Assembly (NCBI GenBank): GCA_021186555.1
Contig: JAJKFL010000006.1
Coordinates: 37,011,478 to 37,075,477, forward strand
Source: Reticulitermes speratus
Taxonomy: Eukaryota; Arthropoda; Insecta; Blattodea; Rhinotermitidae
DNA: 64,000 nt
Reading direction: 5' to 3'
The notes beneath the pieces were generated by a model that saw only the letters and a list, made by a program, of their open reading frames with translations, did not search any database and was not told the origin of the DNA. Below, piece by piece: positions 1 to 11,900 of the stretch. The translations under genes were made by a program, and so were the position numbers. Every line of letters begins with the position of its first letter. The first letter of the stretch is position 1.

Positions 1-950
1 CCATGCGGACCGGTGGCCACTTCCCACAGGAACCCGTCACCGCAAGGCCAACCTCAGGTATATATATGGTCAATTCCCACAGGATCGTTTGGTCACCATA
101 TCATAAACAGGTGTCGCTACCTAAAAATGCTTACGGCTGTGAAGTTGTGAAAATTGAAGGAAATGTTGATTTCTTTCGTGCCTATCACATTCTCCCGATT
201 TGTCAACGAATCGTAGAATTATCATTTAGCGGAGGAGAAAGTGGTCTAATTCTGCGCACCTAAGCAACATGTCATTACCAACCACAAGAATACACGGACG
301 ATTACAACAATATTACCCTTTTCTTCTGCAATGTTTTTTCTGCATTATCCAACAACCACTTTCAATTTTGTAAGAAATGGGGCTATGAGAACTGAAAAAA
401 ACTTGAGCAGTGCATTGCGCAGAATTGCCCAACCTGTAGGGTAATACTGCGCAGTTGGAAGTGTAATTCTGCGCACTTATTCCAGCACTTTCATTTTGCT
501 AAAATTAAATATTCATTTCACAATGGAACGGGACTGAAGGCCCTATTATCCATGCTGTTAATAAAGAAGAAAAGTGATATTAATTAGCAATAAGGTTGCA
601 GTTTTTTTTATTTCATTGGCGTTCCTGTTAAAATTTCTGAATTTTCCTTTCTCACAGTTGATGTAGTTGGGCCTGTACGTGCCGTAGCCTGAGATCGTGG
701 CAGCAAAAGGAAGTCTGTCACATTTAAGTTCTGGCAGAACCAGGTTGTGGTTCAGAAGGTACCATATTTTGTGTAGTGACTTATGTTGTCACAGATGTCA
801 TTGCATGATTGTCTCCTTCAGATTCCTTGTTAGTCATTTTATTTGCCTCCTCGTTCGCTTCAAACTCAATTTCTGTGAACATTTCTGGATTTATAAGGCA
901 AACATCTGCAGTTCTGAAACTGGATATTTATTTTTTCCATTTTAGTGACC
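1..950. other. Non-coding flank, no gene seen
   Basis: No open frame here resembles a protein. The stretch carries several copies of a short TGCGCA-centred motif (near 252, 415, 453 and 474) that recurs beyond the transposase remnant at 951-1358, so it is probably the flank of that element. Confidence 0.4.
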
Positions 951-2110
951 TTAAGATAGACTTTGTTGAACAATTAAGCCAGCTCGTACTGCTAATTTCT
1001 TCATGTACACATGACACTCCCTGTTGAAAGCAGCTTTCAGGGGGCCTTCAAACGTAAGATAAAGTGGCTGTAAACGATGAGAGGTATGAGGTTGGAAGCA
1101 AACCACAATTATTCCATTATCCTTAGAGTAATTACAGATTCGGAGGGAAATGTGACTTGCATGGATGGTCGTTAGATGGTTTGACGCAGTTTTTAAAATG
1201 CTGAAGCCAGAGAAAAACAATTCATTAATCCAGCCGTTTTTGGAGCAAGAATAAATAGCTCCAACAGGACAACCGTTTCCAAACTGCGGAGACATCCGCG
1301 ATCTGGGATAGACTAACATACGTGGAACGAAATTACCAGAGACATTTACTGCACACAACTATTACATTCATTCCTCGTTCCCAAAAAATAGCTGCACCAA
1401 CCTGTTTTTGGCATTTCGGCCCTAAAATTTTAGTAGGTCTCTAAACAGTAGACATTCGTGTGTTATCTACATTAAAAGTTTGCCTCTAAACGAGCTTGTG
1501 TTTCTCCAAAACCAACACTAGATGGTCGAAGTATTTTTCCACTGCATCGTGATTGAAAGAATTGATTATTTAATGCTCATAACTTCTGGTTTCCTTAGCA
1601 TAATTGTTGGATTTCTTTTAAGAAATAAAGCCAACCAATTTTTGCCTGCTTGTTTTGAAGATTTGTTGAAATATGCTTAATTCTCTTAGCCTCTGCAAAA
1701 TCACAGCATTATAATGTAGGGTAACACTGTGCTGCGCAGTACTGTCCCAAATTAAGCTGCGCTGTATTGCCCCACCAGGCTTCAATCCCTTCGTATGACA
1801 AATTTAAGATTTATGTGTGGTTACTTCAGATTACAAAACATTGCAGGTGTAGTATAATAACATAAATTGGAGAAGTGGTGCCCGTGCCTTGAATTGTTTA
1901 AAGCGTCAAACTTAATAACAGAATGGACGTAGTAAATATTTCTTCTTCAGTGCATGGAAACGGTATCGGAATGGCGCCCAGTCATTATGGGCTGGTTTAT
2001 CATGTCTGTCGGCAGGTTTCCGCAAATGTCAGATATTTATGTCACCTATCGGTTTGAAGATATACTAATTCGCAGAATTACCCACTGCGCAGAATTTCCC
2101 CGCTATCCCC
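245..2110 (-). mobile_element. Probable decayed pogo/Tigger-like DNA transposon with repeated TGCGCA motifs
   Basis: The transposase fragment at 951-1358 is flanked on both sides by copies of a motif resembling CTGCGCAGAATTGCCC, near 250, 415, 453, 474, 1732, 1755, 2075 and 2096. Some copies are in opposite orientation. Sub-terminal repeats of this kind are common transposase-binding sites in DNA transposons. The limits given are simply the outermost motif copies; I could not find clean terminal inverted repeats or a TA duplication, so the boundaries are inferred. Confidence 0.35.
951..1358 (-). pseudogene. pogo/Tigger (jerky-like, DDE_1) transposase fragment
   Basis: A 135-residue open stretch resembles the catalytic half of pogo/Tigger-type transposases (DDE_1, the family that gave rise to jerky and CENP-B). 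Recognisable pieces, N to C, are NFVPRMLVYPR, GCPVGAIYSCSKNGWIN, the HASHIS block, CNYSKDNGIIVVCFQPHTSH, LQPL and FEGPLKAAFNREC. In intact relatives the HASH block is preceded by a catalytic Asp (as in LDNHASH); here that position reads Thr-Thr-Ile, so the catalytic acid is lost. No N-terminal helix-turn-helix half is visible. This is a dead fragment, not a host gene. Recognition is from family motifs; the exact clade is not resolved. Confidence 0.7.
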
Positions 2111-3730
2111 TACATGACCCTGCCGTTCGTATGTCAAAAGCCGTTTAGTACTTACGCCTGTTACGTGGTCATAATGCAGAATGTGACGACCTGAATGGTG
2201 AAAACCGAAATATGTGAAGACTGGTTAACTACTTTTCCTCATTCAGTCGTTTCCGTGTTTGATTTTCGATCTGGAGGTCGGTGGCTTTACTGCGACTTTT
2301 CGTCTCTCCGTCCCTCCGAATAATTGCACATCAATATAGGTGATATAGACATACAGGATTTTTTATTGTGCTTTAATAGATAAACAACATAATTACACGC
2401 AATACGGGCATGTCTTCACATTTATAAATTCAACTATGCTTTATATCTGATAGGTGTACACACAATATACATACACACACAAATATACACATATGTACAC
2501 ACAAGATACAACGCTGGCCTTGCGAAATAACACAAATTTATGTGACAGTTTAATAAATATTAGGCGAAGGATATGGAAAAGCATACATCGAGCTATATAA
2601 AATAATATCATGAACCAAATGAAGAAAATTGATGAAAACTGTTTTTTACGATATATCAAAATTTTACGGTTTGTAAAATACATCCTTGCTGAACATTTTT
2701 CAGATGATGAAAGCCCTGGTCCCAGAGTTACATTTCACGTTCCCACAGTTAGTCTCAGAGTCATGCATTGGGTACTATTTATCAGTCGCAACTTCACTCT
2801 TCTCTCAAATTACGATGAGCGCAAGTTACAGAGAGATGTTTAACTTAAAGAAAAGCCATGTATTCCGTGCACACACGATGTATAATGTATGACGCTTCAC
2901 GTATCCTTTGCCGGTACATGCATCCCCGGGTCACAACAGAACTGCATGGGGAAAGTCGCCTGTACGCAGACATTGATTTATCAAGAGGAAATATTATGAT
3001 AAGACATGTACAATAAGAGTGACCAATTATCCCTAGTATTTAAATAATTTTGTCTTTATAAAGCAACGTAGCATCCACGTTAAACTAGCATCACTGTTTT
3101 CTCAGAGATGAACATTACATTAAGAACATGCAAGGTAGTAATTTTCCTTTCGCACATATTTCACTGAATAAACTGTGCAACTGGAAGTTTAAATACGTGT
3201 AATTCCTCTTTTGAAGGCAGGATACAGAGTAAAATACTTTGTTATTAATTTTCAAATGCAGCGGTACATTCTGCATAACAAAACTAATGTATGAAATATG
3301 GAGTTCGAAACCGCAAATGATATAAACGTACAGCTGGCGTAATAATTCTAAACATTCGTAATTTCCCAACTTTCCGCATGTGACCTTTCTCTAGATTCCG
3401 ACAATTACAAATATTGCAAGGACAATAATTTATGCCTAATTTGACGAAAAAAATAAACATACTGAAATGGACAGAGTATCTTACAAGAAAACTGTATATG
3501 CAGTAGGCCTGCTTCAGTTTCAGGTATTTGCTATAAACTTCAAAGTTTATGCATCAAAGTGTAGCATTTAAACATATGGAGCCTGAAAAACCGTGAAAAT
3601 ACTTTTCCAGATATCCGAAAGAGAATTTCTTTGTTTTATGGTTTCCAGACTTCGCCGGGTTGTCCTTCTAAGAATGGTAACATTGAGATGAAAATGAATA
3701 CGGAGTATTGATGGCACAATTCTGACAGAA
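2111..3730. other. AT-rich non-coding stretch
   Basis: No credible coding potential on either strand. A degenerate CA/TATACA microsatellite lies at about 2454-2505. I see no recognisable transposon protein or splice-flanked exon. Confidence 0.4.
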
Positions 3731-3734
3731 CAAG

Positions 3735-3990
3735 AACAAGGCGCTCCAAGAAAAACCTGTCCCAGCGCCACTTTGTCCACCAAAAATCTCATATGGAGTG
3801 ACTCGGAATCGAACCCATGGATCAGGCGTTTAGTGGCTAACCTCTCAACGCAGAGACTGGGGTTCGATCTCGGGTGAGTCCATGTCAGATTCATGGTGGG
3901 CAATTGGGCCCTGGGATAGATTTATCCCCAAGTACTTCAGTTTTCCCACGTCAATATAATTCCATAAATTTTAATAGACTTATCGGAAAG
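3735..3990. repeat. Two SINE copies (family A) fused head to head
   Basis: On the minus strand, 3735-3857 reads from a tRNA-like box B (GGTTCGATTCC) into GGTGGACAAAGTGGC and CTGGGACAGG. On the plus strand, 3858-3990 reads again from GGTTCGATCTC through a matching GGTGGGCAATTGGGCCCTGGGATAG to CAAGTACTTC. The two copies therefore meet at their tRNA-like heads, giving a long imperfect palindrome. The same family recurs at 16899-17080, 47825-47905 and 61787-62055. Confidence 0.6.
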
Positions 3991-4499
3991 ACAAGTGGCA
4001 GAAGCAGGGAAAACTTCAAACACAGCAACGCTGTTTCGGATAAAGAGGAGCATTAGACAGAAACGTACATTCACGTTGTTTTCTCAGGCTATATTTTAAT
4101 GCACAGTTTTAAGTAAGAGCAAATAACTGAAACAGAATTAGGCGCAGTGCATGTACCGTCTTCTTGTAAGAGACCGTGTCCAGTTAAGTATGTACAAAGG
4201 AAACAAATTCCTGCATTTTTATTTTATCGCATCATTTAAACCTGGAAAAAACATAAATTAACTCTATGGATTAAATGACAGGAACTTGATAGACTTAATG
4301 TTGCTTAGCTCTTTCTGGCCGAGATTGTTTTTTTTCTACTGTAGTTTACGCCAGCATACGCCAATACCATGCATATACGAAGATTTCAGGTTGGGTGCCA
4401 TTTTTAAAGCCAAATGTCGCCCCTTTGTAACGAAATGCCGAAATACTTTCTCACTGGAAAAGTTTCTCACGGCGTATATATTCAACTAGATTCAAATAC

Positions 4500-4680
4500 A
4501 GTAAAATCTGTCTTACACGGAACCTGGATGTAATGGAAACCTGTCTTTAGCGGAAATTCTTTCAGTCCCGAGAATTCAAATTTGAAGTACCTGTGTCAAA
4601 TGGAACCTGCATGCAACTAAAAAATGTCGGTCCCTTGCGGTTCCGAGTAGGTTTCACTGAATTTTTTACTAAGTACTCTA
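4500..4680. repeat. Possible pogo/Tigger-type MITE end
   Basis: The stretch starts ACAGTAAAATCTGTCTTACA and repeats GGAACCTG / GGAAACCTGTCT units. This resembles termini of pogo/Tigger-type non-autonomous elements whose ends read CAGTANAACCTGTC with repeated CGGAACC boxes. The other end was not found, so this is tentative. Confidence 0.3.
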
Positions 4681-5577
4681 TTTTGATTCAACGGACAAAA
4701 TACTGCCAAATAAGCTAAAAATTACTCGAATACTGCAGAAATTCCCTGAAATTCGTGGAACAGAGATGTTCATTACCCAGTTTTTCCAAGAACCCACCAC
4801 TGGTCCCTATACTGGGCCAAATACTTCTAGTATAAATTCACTAAGAATTACGTCGCAAAATTTACAGAGATTAACCTAATCTGTCAGCTTTACCCGTTAT
4901 GTAGCAGTTTTCATTCGTTCTCATGTCATGTAATATTTCTCGAAAACTGAACTACAGTTTCGCTATGCTGAACGTAAAGCTGTTCATGCGCTTAATTGTG
5001 CACGCAGCACGAAGTCATACGTCGGAGTGAAAGCAGGCGTATATATAGCTTTAGGCTGTAATGACAACGGCCCTAGCTGGAAGTAAATGGCAAGCTTCGC
5101 GCCTTGGCCACTTCTCCGCACAGAAAGAGCCTCCGGTTCCCGTTGGACAGGACAAGAAAAATAAGGACCGTGCCGGGAATCAAATATCGGCCGTGAAGCT
5201 GTAGGTTACTACTACATTCATTGGGTATTCGGGTTCTCGTTCTTACATTTTACAAAACAGCGAGAACCAAAGCTCTAACGGAAGTTGAAATTAAAATTGT
5301 GATACTAGCTTAATGTGATACCGTGTAATTTAGTACACATGCACACCCATCAACCTTTCGGAGAAATCTGGTAGATTGCTGGTGCTGGATGAGATTCCTC
5401 CGAAACAATGGCACATTTTTGCCAAACTAAATGGTGTCCGTACTCTTAACCAGAAAATCCGTCGAAAAGAAATATAATAAGGTTTGATAAGTGAAGATGA
5501 GCTTTTGAAAATATAGTCTACTTGAGTCTTGAATTCTTCAGTTCTGAACCCAACAGCGTACCACTCTTTTACCACAG
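4681..5577. other. Non-coding stretch upstream of a large exon
   Basis: No coding evidence. A decayed tRNA-SINE-like piece (gaatcaaatatcggccg) lies near 5175. The stretch ends in a good splice acceptor (cactcttttaccacag) at 5577, so at least its last part is intron of the + strand gene whose upstream exons I cannot identify. Confidence 0.4.
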
Positions 5578-7496
5578 GTCCTGGGGCAGTAATACGAACT
5601 CGTGCCGTGAAGCTGGCATGGGCTGACAACAAGCAAAAAGATAACAGCAAGGACAATGTGGAAGTGGTGGCTAAGCGCTGCATCGGCCAACGTCGCCCCG
5701 TCACTTGTAAGAGTCATCGCTCTGCTGCCGGTAACTTGCCGAACATCGGTGGCGGCAAGGACACCATTCTGTACTCTCGACAGCAACTGGCAGAAAGGCT
5801 CAGACGTGCCTGGCGAGAACGGGAGCAGAGTCGGCTCAACCTTGATATCTTCCTCGCTCACACCAACGTTGAGTCGACAGGAGATGAAGATCCTTTAGCC
5901 GTGCATCCTCCAGCTGATACGATACAATCACCATCCCATGTCCTAAAGACACCTCATCTGATGGGAAGCCATCCCCACCCGTATCCGGCAACAACAGCCA
6001 AGATCCTAACTCTGGAGTGAAGAAAAATCTTCCGTGTCCTCAAAATAATGCTAACCATTTATTATATTTTTCAACAACTGTTGGGATTTCTACAAATCTG
6101 CCTCTCCAAAACAATAAAATATCATTAATGAAATCTAACCACCTTGCCAAACCCACTGGTATCAATGTTGTCAATGGTTGTACCGATTTCCTTCTGAGTA
6201 GAACAGACAATGAACATCCAAATGAAATAGAACGTCACGAAAGGAACGTCACCACTCAGAACTCTAGTGGCGACGAAAGTGTTGTGAATAACCCGCAGAC
6301 AGATTTGCAGAGACAACTCAACGTGGGAGAATCGATGGCGAAGATTAATTTCAATGTTTTTCCGAAGTCAAACGCAACGCTTTCTTTAAAATCGCCTTTA
6401 TTAGGCTTCAACAGAGAAAGCAATGAATTGCAGAACCACAAAAATATAGAAAGAAATTCAACAGTAAAAAATTCCAGTAATAAATTTACTGTCATGCTAG
6501 AGCAAACCGTGGATAAATGTCCTGATAAGTCGAATGTTATTAAAGAAAAAACTCCAACACGAACCGAATCTGCAGTCACTGGCTGCACAATTAATTTTCA
6601 CGAAACGGCAGAGGATGACGACGGCATTAATTGTGACGGTAGTAAACCAAACAGCAAAATAACAGTTAAAGTTTCTCCACGCAGGAAAGAGGCACTTTCG
6701 GCAGATTCTATCATGCCTTCTTCAACTGTTTCTATTGAATCCTCTGCAAACTCATGCACGGAAAATAAGGGAGACGAAGATTTGAAAATTGCCAGAGAAG
6801 TAACAAAAGAAAATGAAATCAATGTTAACAGCACACGCAGTTTCGAAACTGTCAACAACAAAGTTGTTCCACCACCACAAACTCGTGCAATGAACCCCCC
6901 CGAAATAACGTCTGCAACCGCAAGGCGGGTGAACTTCCGTAATAGCGTTAATAAGACAATTACCGGAAGCTTCTCATCTGACGTGCCCCCGGCTCCTGCA
7001 GTTTCTAGCGTGACGAGATCAACAGCGCCTCCGCCTTTGAACAGAGCCCTATCGGCTCCTGGGAGAAGCATTCTCGTGCAGAGAAACAAGAATAGCACGA
7101 GTGTCGACATTTCTTCGGATGTGACCGACGGTGAAGACGGAGAAGAATCTGGGGTACAGGCACGAGGTGACAGGAAGATCATGTCCGCTCCCGCTAGGCG
7201 GCGTTTGAAGACGGCAGGACCGCGCCGTGCGACCAGAAATCGGGGTGAGGAGTCCTCAGGAGATGAAGCAGAGGGTGGCGCAAAACAAAAGTCGTCCCCT
7301 CCTCGCGTAGGACGACGAGGCCTGCCACGTGGAGCGGAGATTGTGACCATGGTGTCCTTGCTGAGTGACGGCAGTGATGCGGATGGAGACCCGAATCCTT
7401 TACCCCAGCCCTTGCACTGGTTGGAGGAGAGACAGAATCCTGCTGAACAGAAACAAACAGAACAGATCGTCTGCCTCAGAAAGACGCCAAAGTCTG
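5578..7496 (+). CDS. Large internal exon of an unrecognised Ser/Arg-rich protein
   Basis: Splice acceptor ttttaccacag precedes 5578 and donor G|GTAAGT follows 7496. The first part, read in the frame of 5577, contains GAVIRTRAVKLAWADNK and a basic helix, YSRQQLAERLRRAWREREQ followed by SRLNLDIFLAH. The remainder, open in the frame of 6017 for about 1.5 kb, is Asn/Ser/Thr-rich and then Arg/Pro-rich (APARRRLKTAGPRRATRNRG, EESSGDEAEGG), without a domain I recognise. The two frames differ. Either a 68-bp intron 5901-5968 (GTGCAT...GAAG, in phase but with a poor pyrimidine tract) or a single indel links them. No signal peptide or membrane segment is visible. The splice phase at the 3' end matches the next exon at 16606. 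The start codon is upstream and not seen. Long openness and phase agreement argue for a real host gene; its function is unknown. Confidence 0.65.
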
Positions 7497-9769
7497 GTAA
7501 GTTATAAATCTGTATCCATAAGAATTTCTGGGTTTGTCATTTCGTAGCGTAGCTTCCTTCTAGTTATACTGGATTGGCATCACTTTCATAAAACACACAC
7601 AAGATCTAATATTGAAAACGGAAAGAATGCATTATTTGTAAACTCGCAATTTTTTCCTGTTACAGGCGAAATCAGTATTACAGCCCTCCTGTTCTTAGTA
7701 TCTGAATATGAGCACCATTCTTTCTGCAAAAGAATGAGGGAGGTTCAGTCGGTTCCTCCAAATAATCATTCTAAACGTTTAATAAATAGTATCACTTGTT
7801 GGTCTTTAAATCTTGTTTATTCTAATCAGAAATTTTATGTGTGCTGACCATAAAATTACGGTACCAAAATGTAGACATTCATTCATGTGTATCACTTATA
7901 ATTAAAAATTCTATAGCCACTGGTTTTAAACGTGGGCTTATAACACTTCGAAAAGTGATCGAAGGTAATGATGCTGAAGTACACGCACATATCAAATATA
8001 ATTTGTTGTTCAAAGCTTATGTTCATGTAAATAATCTAGGCTATAAAGATCCACATTAGCCACTCTGCCTCTTCATTAAATAACATGTAGGCTATCCGTT
8101 CCGGAAATAATTTCTGCTCTTTGTAACATACATTACTCTTTAATACACAGTGTGTGGTAAAAAGTAAGAGTTTTGTGTTAAAGTAGTCGGTCCGTATACG
8201 CTACGCATAGTTAACGCTAGCTTTAAACTGTTAAACAGTAAAAAATATTAAGGTATATAAAATATACGAAGTCTACAGTGCTCGAACTTGAGAATCGTTT
8301 CAGTGTGGCTTGAAATACCCTCACAAAACAGGGTATTAGAGAGGGACAGGTTGACAAGTAAGTGAAAATTTCATTTTACAAAATTTCGTTAATTTGACGA
8401 ATGCTTTCGAGAGACAGAAGTTTCCTGTACTTGATTTAAAAATATTAAAATTCCTGTTCAGCTGTTACGGGAAGCAGAAGTTTATCAATTTTACGAATGA
8501 AGACTGAGATCAACAACAGATATAACTGGGAACAGGCCTGAACTTAGAAAGCGCAATTCATTCATTTTATGGCAAATTACGTTATCTCTACAACAGACCA
8601 GATTCGTATTCCCACAGATGATGACAGACATGAACACAGTGAAAAGTAACACTTTGCCAGTAATTTTGTGCAGAAAATGTTAGACATCTTCTTGTTAAGT
8701 TCTTCAGTCTGAACATTAAAGTTTCAGGCGCGTTCGCAAATTTTCGAAAAGCGACTATTACTTCGTCATGTTCATCCGGCTGTCCGTCCGTCCTTCCGGC
8801 CTCCCTCCCGCAAGAAACAACTCGGCTCCCCAATAGATGGGTTTTCGTGAAATTTAATATTGGGGCCTGTATGAAAATCTGTCGAGGAAATTAAAGTTTC
8901 GTTACAATCTGACAAAAGTATCACGCACTGTACATGAAGACCTAACTATGTTTATATCTCGCTGAATTCTTCCTGAATGAGAAATTTTAGAAAAATGTAG
9001 AAAAAATTAAAACATATTTTGTCAAATACATTTTTGTCGAAAATCTTACGGTTTACGAGATTGTTACGAAGAATACAGCACACCAGCAGGCCATTACATA
9101 ATATGACAAAACATATGCGATATTCATGCAGGCTAATTAAAAGTAAACAATTGAGTCGTAATATTTGTTTACACATAGGAATATGAAATTTGATATGTAC
9201 ATACAACTGTGGCAGAAATTACTTCAGTGACACTAGTTTAAAGGCTTTGTTTATTTATAATATGTATAAAATTGCTAAAATTACTGTATGTTCATTTATT
9301 AAATTACTATACATTTATAATTGACAAGAATTCTTGAACAAATCTACCAAAATATTTTTGTGTTAATTTTAAAACCGTCCAGTACAAAGTTAGTTGAACA
9401 CACGCACGCAGACACGCAACACGCACGCACACACACACACACACTAACCGTTTCTTGCTTTGTGACGTTTCTTATTGTTGTTAATGGACCCTTGAATCTA
9501 TTTGGTTACTGAATTCACAGAATTACAAACAATAAGTTGTTTAATTATTTCAATTTAAAAAAGAAATGCTGTATAGGGTCAAAAGATTATTTACTTACAG
9601 ATCCTACATTTTTCTGTATGCGTGCTTAGTTGCTGGTTCTATACTGAGAGGTAGTTGTCACAGATCATTCTAGTCTCTCTTCAGGGAGTCATCCCTAGGT
9701 TATGGTATTATGAATGGAATAGAAAATGATGAATGTAAGAATATTATAAGATACATAAACAATGCGTGA
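7497..9769. other. Intron sequence, AT-rich, no exon seen
   Basis: First part of the 9.1-kb intron after the large exon. A degenerate repeat with TGTCCGTCCGTCC lies around 8740-8830; its flank CATGAAGACCTA near 8932 recurs near 56380. An ACGC/ACAC microsatellite lies at about 9400-9445. Nothing else is recognisable. Confidence 0.4.
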
Positions 9770-10090
9770 TTTTAGGTTTTCACGGTGTTACTGATAAAAC
9801 TGAAATCTTGTGGCATATGACGCCGTGTCGATTGGAAGCAGGAAGTGCCTCCGAAATGTCGGTAACTAATTGCAAATTGACACGACATTATATCTCTGGA
9901 GACTTCAGTCTTCATCCGACGTATAAGAACTGTGAGACACAACACAGGAATTAGAAACAAATGATGAGAATGGAGAGAAACAGCATTCGAAGAGTTCTTG
10001 AGAACACTAAAATAAGAAAACACCTGGAACCACTGAATATAAACTTGCCTGATCCAACATTCCCTTCCGAGACTGTTTGAATTTAACAAG
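9770..10090 (+). repeat. Dispersed repeat (family E, pseudo-peptide with WHMTPCRL)
   Basis: The + strand reads through a decayed pattern ending ILWHMTPCRLEAG, matching a common insect dispersed repeat whose copies read roughly VFWDVTPC in translation. A second copy lies at 50835-51075 (ALWDTMLCQW), and its distal part recurs at 53510-53580 and 54820-54935. No intact gene is implied. Confidence 0.45.
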
Positions 10091-10492
10091 GGATTAGTGG
10101 AAAACTAAGTACATGTGCGTATCTGAAGAATGGAAAACAGGTACAATTACGTTCAGTGACCATTTTCTGCCGGATTTCGCCACATCTGAAGTGATGATTG
10201 AAAATATAGCTGCTGACAAAATTGCTGGCAATTGGTTTGTATACAACACTATTTGCATACAAACCAATTTCCAGCAATTTTTAATAGTTTTTAACAACTT
10301 TTAACGACATTGTATTATCATCCTTTACGCTTTTAACCCAAGACGAAACCAACCTACGCCAGACATTTAAAATATAAGGTTGTATAAACGGAAACAGCGA
10401 GTGTTATCAACTGTTAACAGAAAATTGACATACATTGTGGTGTATAAGTGGTGACACCAAATGGAACAGTGAATGTTAAAGTGAACGTGACC

Positions 10493-10542
10493 TTGAACCC
10501 CTGATGATGGCTCTATTGCAGCCGAAACATGTGTAGGGTTAA
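10493..10542 (+). ncRNA. Hammerhead-ribozyme-like motif, probable Penelope-like element relic
   Basis: The core is CTGATGA (10501-10507), helix II GGCT/AGCC with a 7-nt loop (10509-10523), GAAAC (10524-10528), a 4-nt loop, then GTA (10533-10535). Helix I is AACCC (10496-10500) paired with GGGTT (10536-10540). C15.2-G16.2 and A15.1-U16.1 give the minimal helix III known from hammerheads of Penelope-like elements. One extra T (10508) lies between A9 and helix II and departs from the textbook consensus. Predicted cleavage would follow GTA. Activity is not shown by sequence alone. Confidence 0.6.
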
Positions 10543-10975
10543 TGAACATAACTAAGAAATAAAGTGCATTTGTTGGTTTAATTGTTGAATGTTATCAAAA
10601 CGCACGGTGAACACAACGTAAAATTTACTGGTCTGTAAATTATTAATTACGTCAGCATTAAATTTGAATAGAAACAGGCCAGAGGGTTGAAAAAAGAAAA
10701 CTGCATGAAGGAAGGCCTCACGTTTGGTGTGACTGCGGTGTCAGTGTCACTTGTAAGCAGCGCTGCTGTATTACTTGACATGCTAAATGGCCGTACTTCA
10801 TTAAGTTGAGGTTTACGAGTGTGAATTCCGTGCGTCGCACGCGATGACACTGTTAGGGCTTTTATTAGTTTCAGTGTCTAACACCTACATTTTCATGCTC
10901 CAGTTAACAGGTTGAGAAGTCTCGCTTTATAATGGTTCATGTTCAACAACTACATCTGTTGTCGAGCATGAATTT

Positions 10976-11400
10976 TTTTTTTTTATGGTTTATTTGACGG
11001 TGACCTCAGACTATAAACGGAAAGTCAAATGGATGGAGGCAGATGTGGCCTAATTTGATATAGTATTCAGGCATTTGTTTGGATGGACTGAGGAAAACCA
11101 CGAAAACCTCATTCAGCATATTAGGTGTGCCAGTGGACAATGGAACCAGTTCTTTACCGAATACAAGTCACAGGCAATACCGCTTTAGACTTCTTGCTTA
11201 ATTACTCCCTGGAGTTGCTTAATTAGTCATACAAGTCCTTATTAATGTAGTTTACACAAAACTGAACTTCCTTGGTCCGCCACCTGCCAAGCTGAATACC
11301 AGCTTCGTCCACCATGAACCTTACACGAAGTCACCCGGGATTGAATCCGACGTTCTGCGATGAAAAGGCACATCTAACCGCCTGAGTTGTCATGTAGCAT
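10976..11400 (-). repeat. tRNA-headed SINE, minus orientation
   Basis: A poly-T run at 10976-10984 is the poly-A tail of a minus-strand copy. The body contains CCTCATTCAGCATATTAGG and GGACTGAGGAAAACCACG. The far end has a reversed box-B-like segment (CCGGGATTGAATCC, near 11337) and CTAACCGCCTGAG. Layout and tail are those of a tRNA-derived SINE; the copy is diverged. Confidence 0.45.
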
Positions 11401-11679
11401 GAATGTCATATATAGCACCCTCCCCCCCCCCCCCGCCAAATGTATATCCATGATACCTTATATGGAATCTTAAATACATTTTTGTACAGTCTCTGTGTTT
11501 GCAAGTTTTGGCCACTGATGGCTGAGTCATTCCCAGGCTATTTACTTGCAACGCTAAAACTTGAGAGGTTACGTAGAATTGAATGAGACAATGACAAGAG
11601 GTAAAGTTTCCCTACGTTTAATTATTTGTCATGCAATAATCACGTACAGGTGAGTGGAGATATAGCACCACGCCGTTTT

Positions 11680-11900
11680 AACCTATGGCACTAGATGGAG
11701 GTAAGTGCGCAGGTTTAGTCCCCGGCCACTTTATTCCAGGGAAAGATCTGACGTCCACTGGGTAGGAAGTTGGGTGGGTCCAACAACCGGCCTGGACATT
11801 TTGGCAAAAATAAGATTCTCTGCTCAAGCAGGGAATCAAAACCCGATACCCCGGTAGTCCAGCTCGTAGCCTTATTCGTATACTGATAGTCTATCGATCG
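11680..11900 (+). repeat. Dispersed SINE-like repeat, family B
   Basis: Segments such as CCCCGGCCACTTTATTCCAGG, TAGGAAGTTGGGTGGGTCC and CGGCCTGGACATTTTGGCAA, ending in a box-B-like GGGAATCAAAACCCG, match copies at 51385-51640, 55180-55460 and 63180-63420 and an inverted copy at 46150-46320. The copies differ widely, so the family is old. Confidence 0.5.

Noticed and set aside
5330..5861. Minus-strand open frames near 5.3-5.9 kb
   Set aside because: Antisense to the start of the large exon; no independent evidence.
6598..7350. 250-codon open frame on the minus strand opposite the large exon
   Set aside because: Mirror of a long low-complexity coding exon; no splice sites or motifs of its own, and the + strand frame is longer and phase-consistent.
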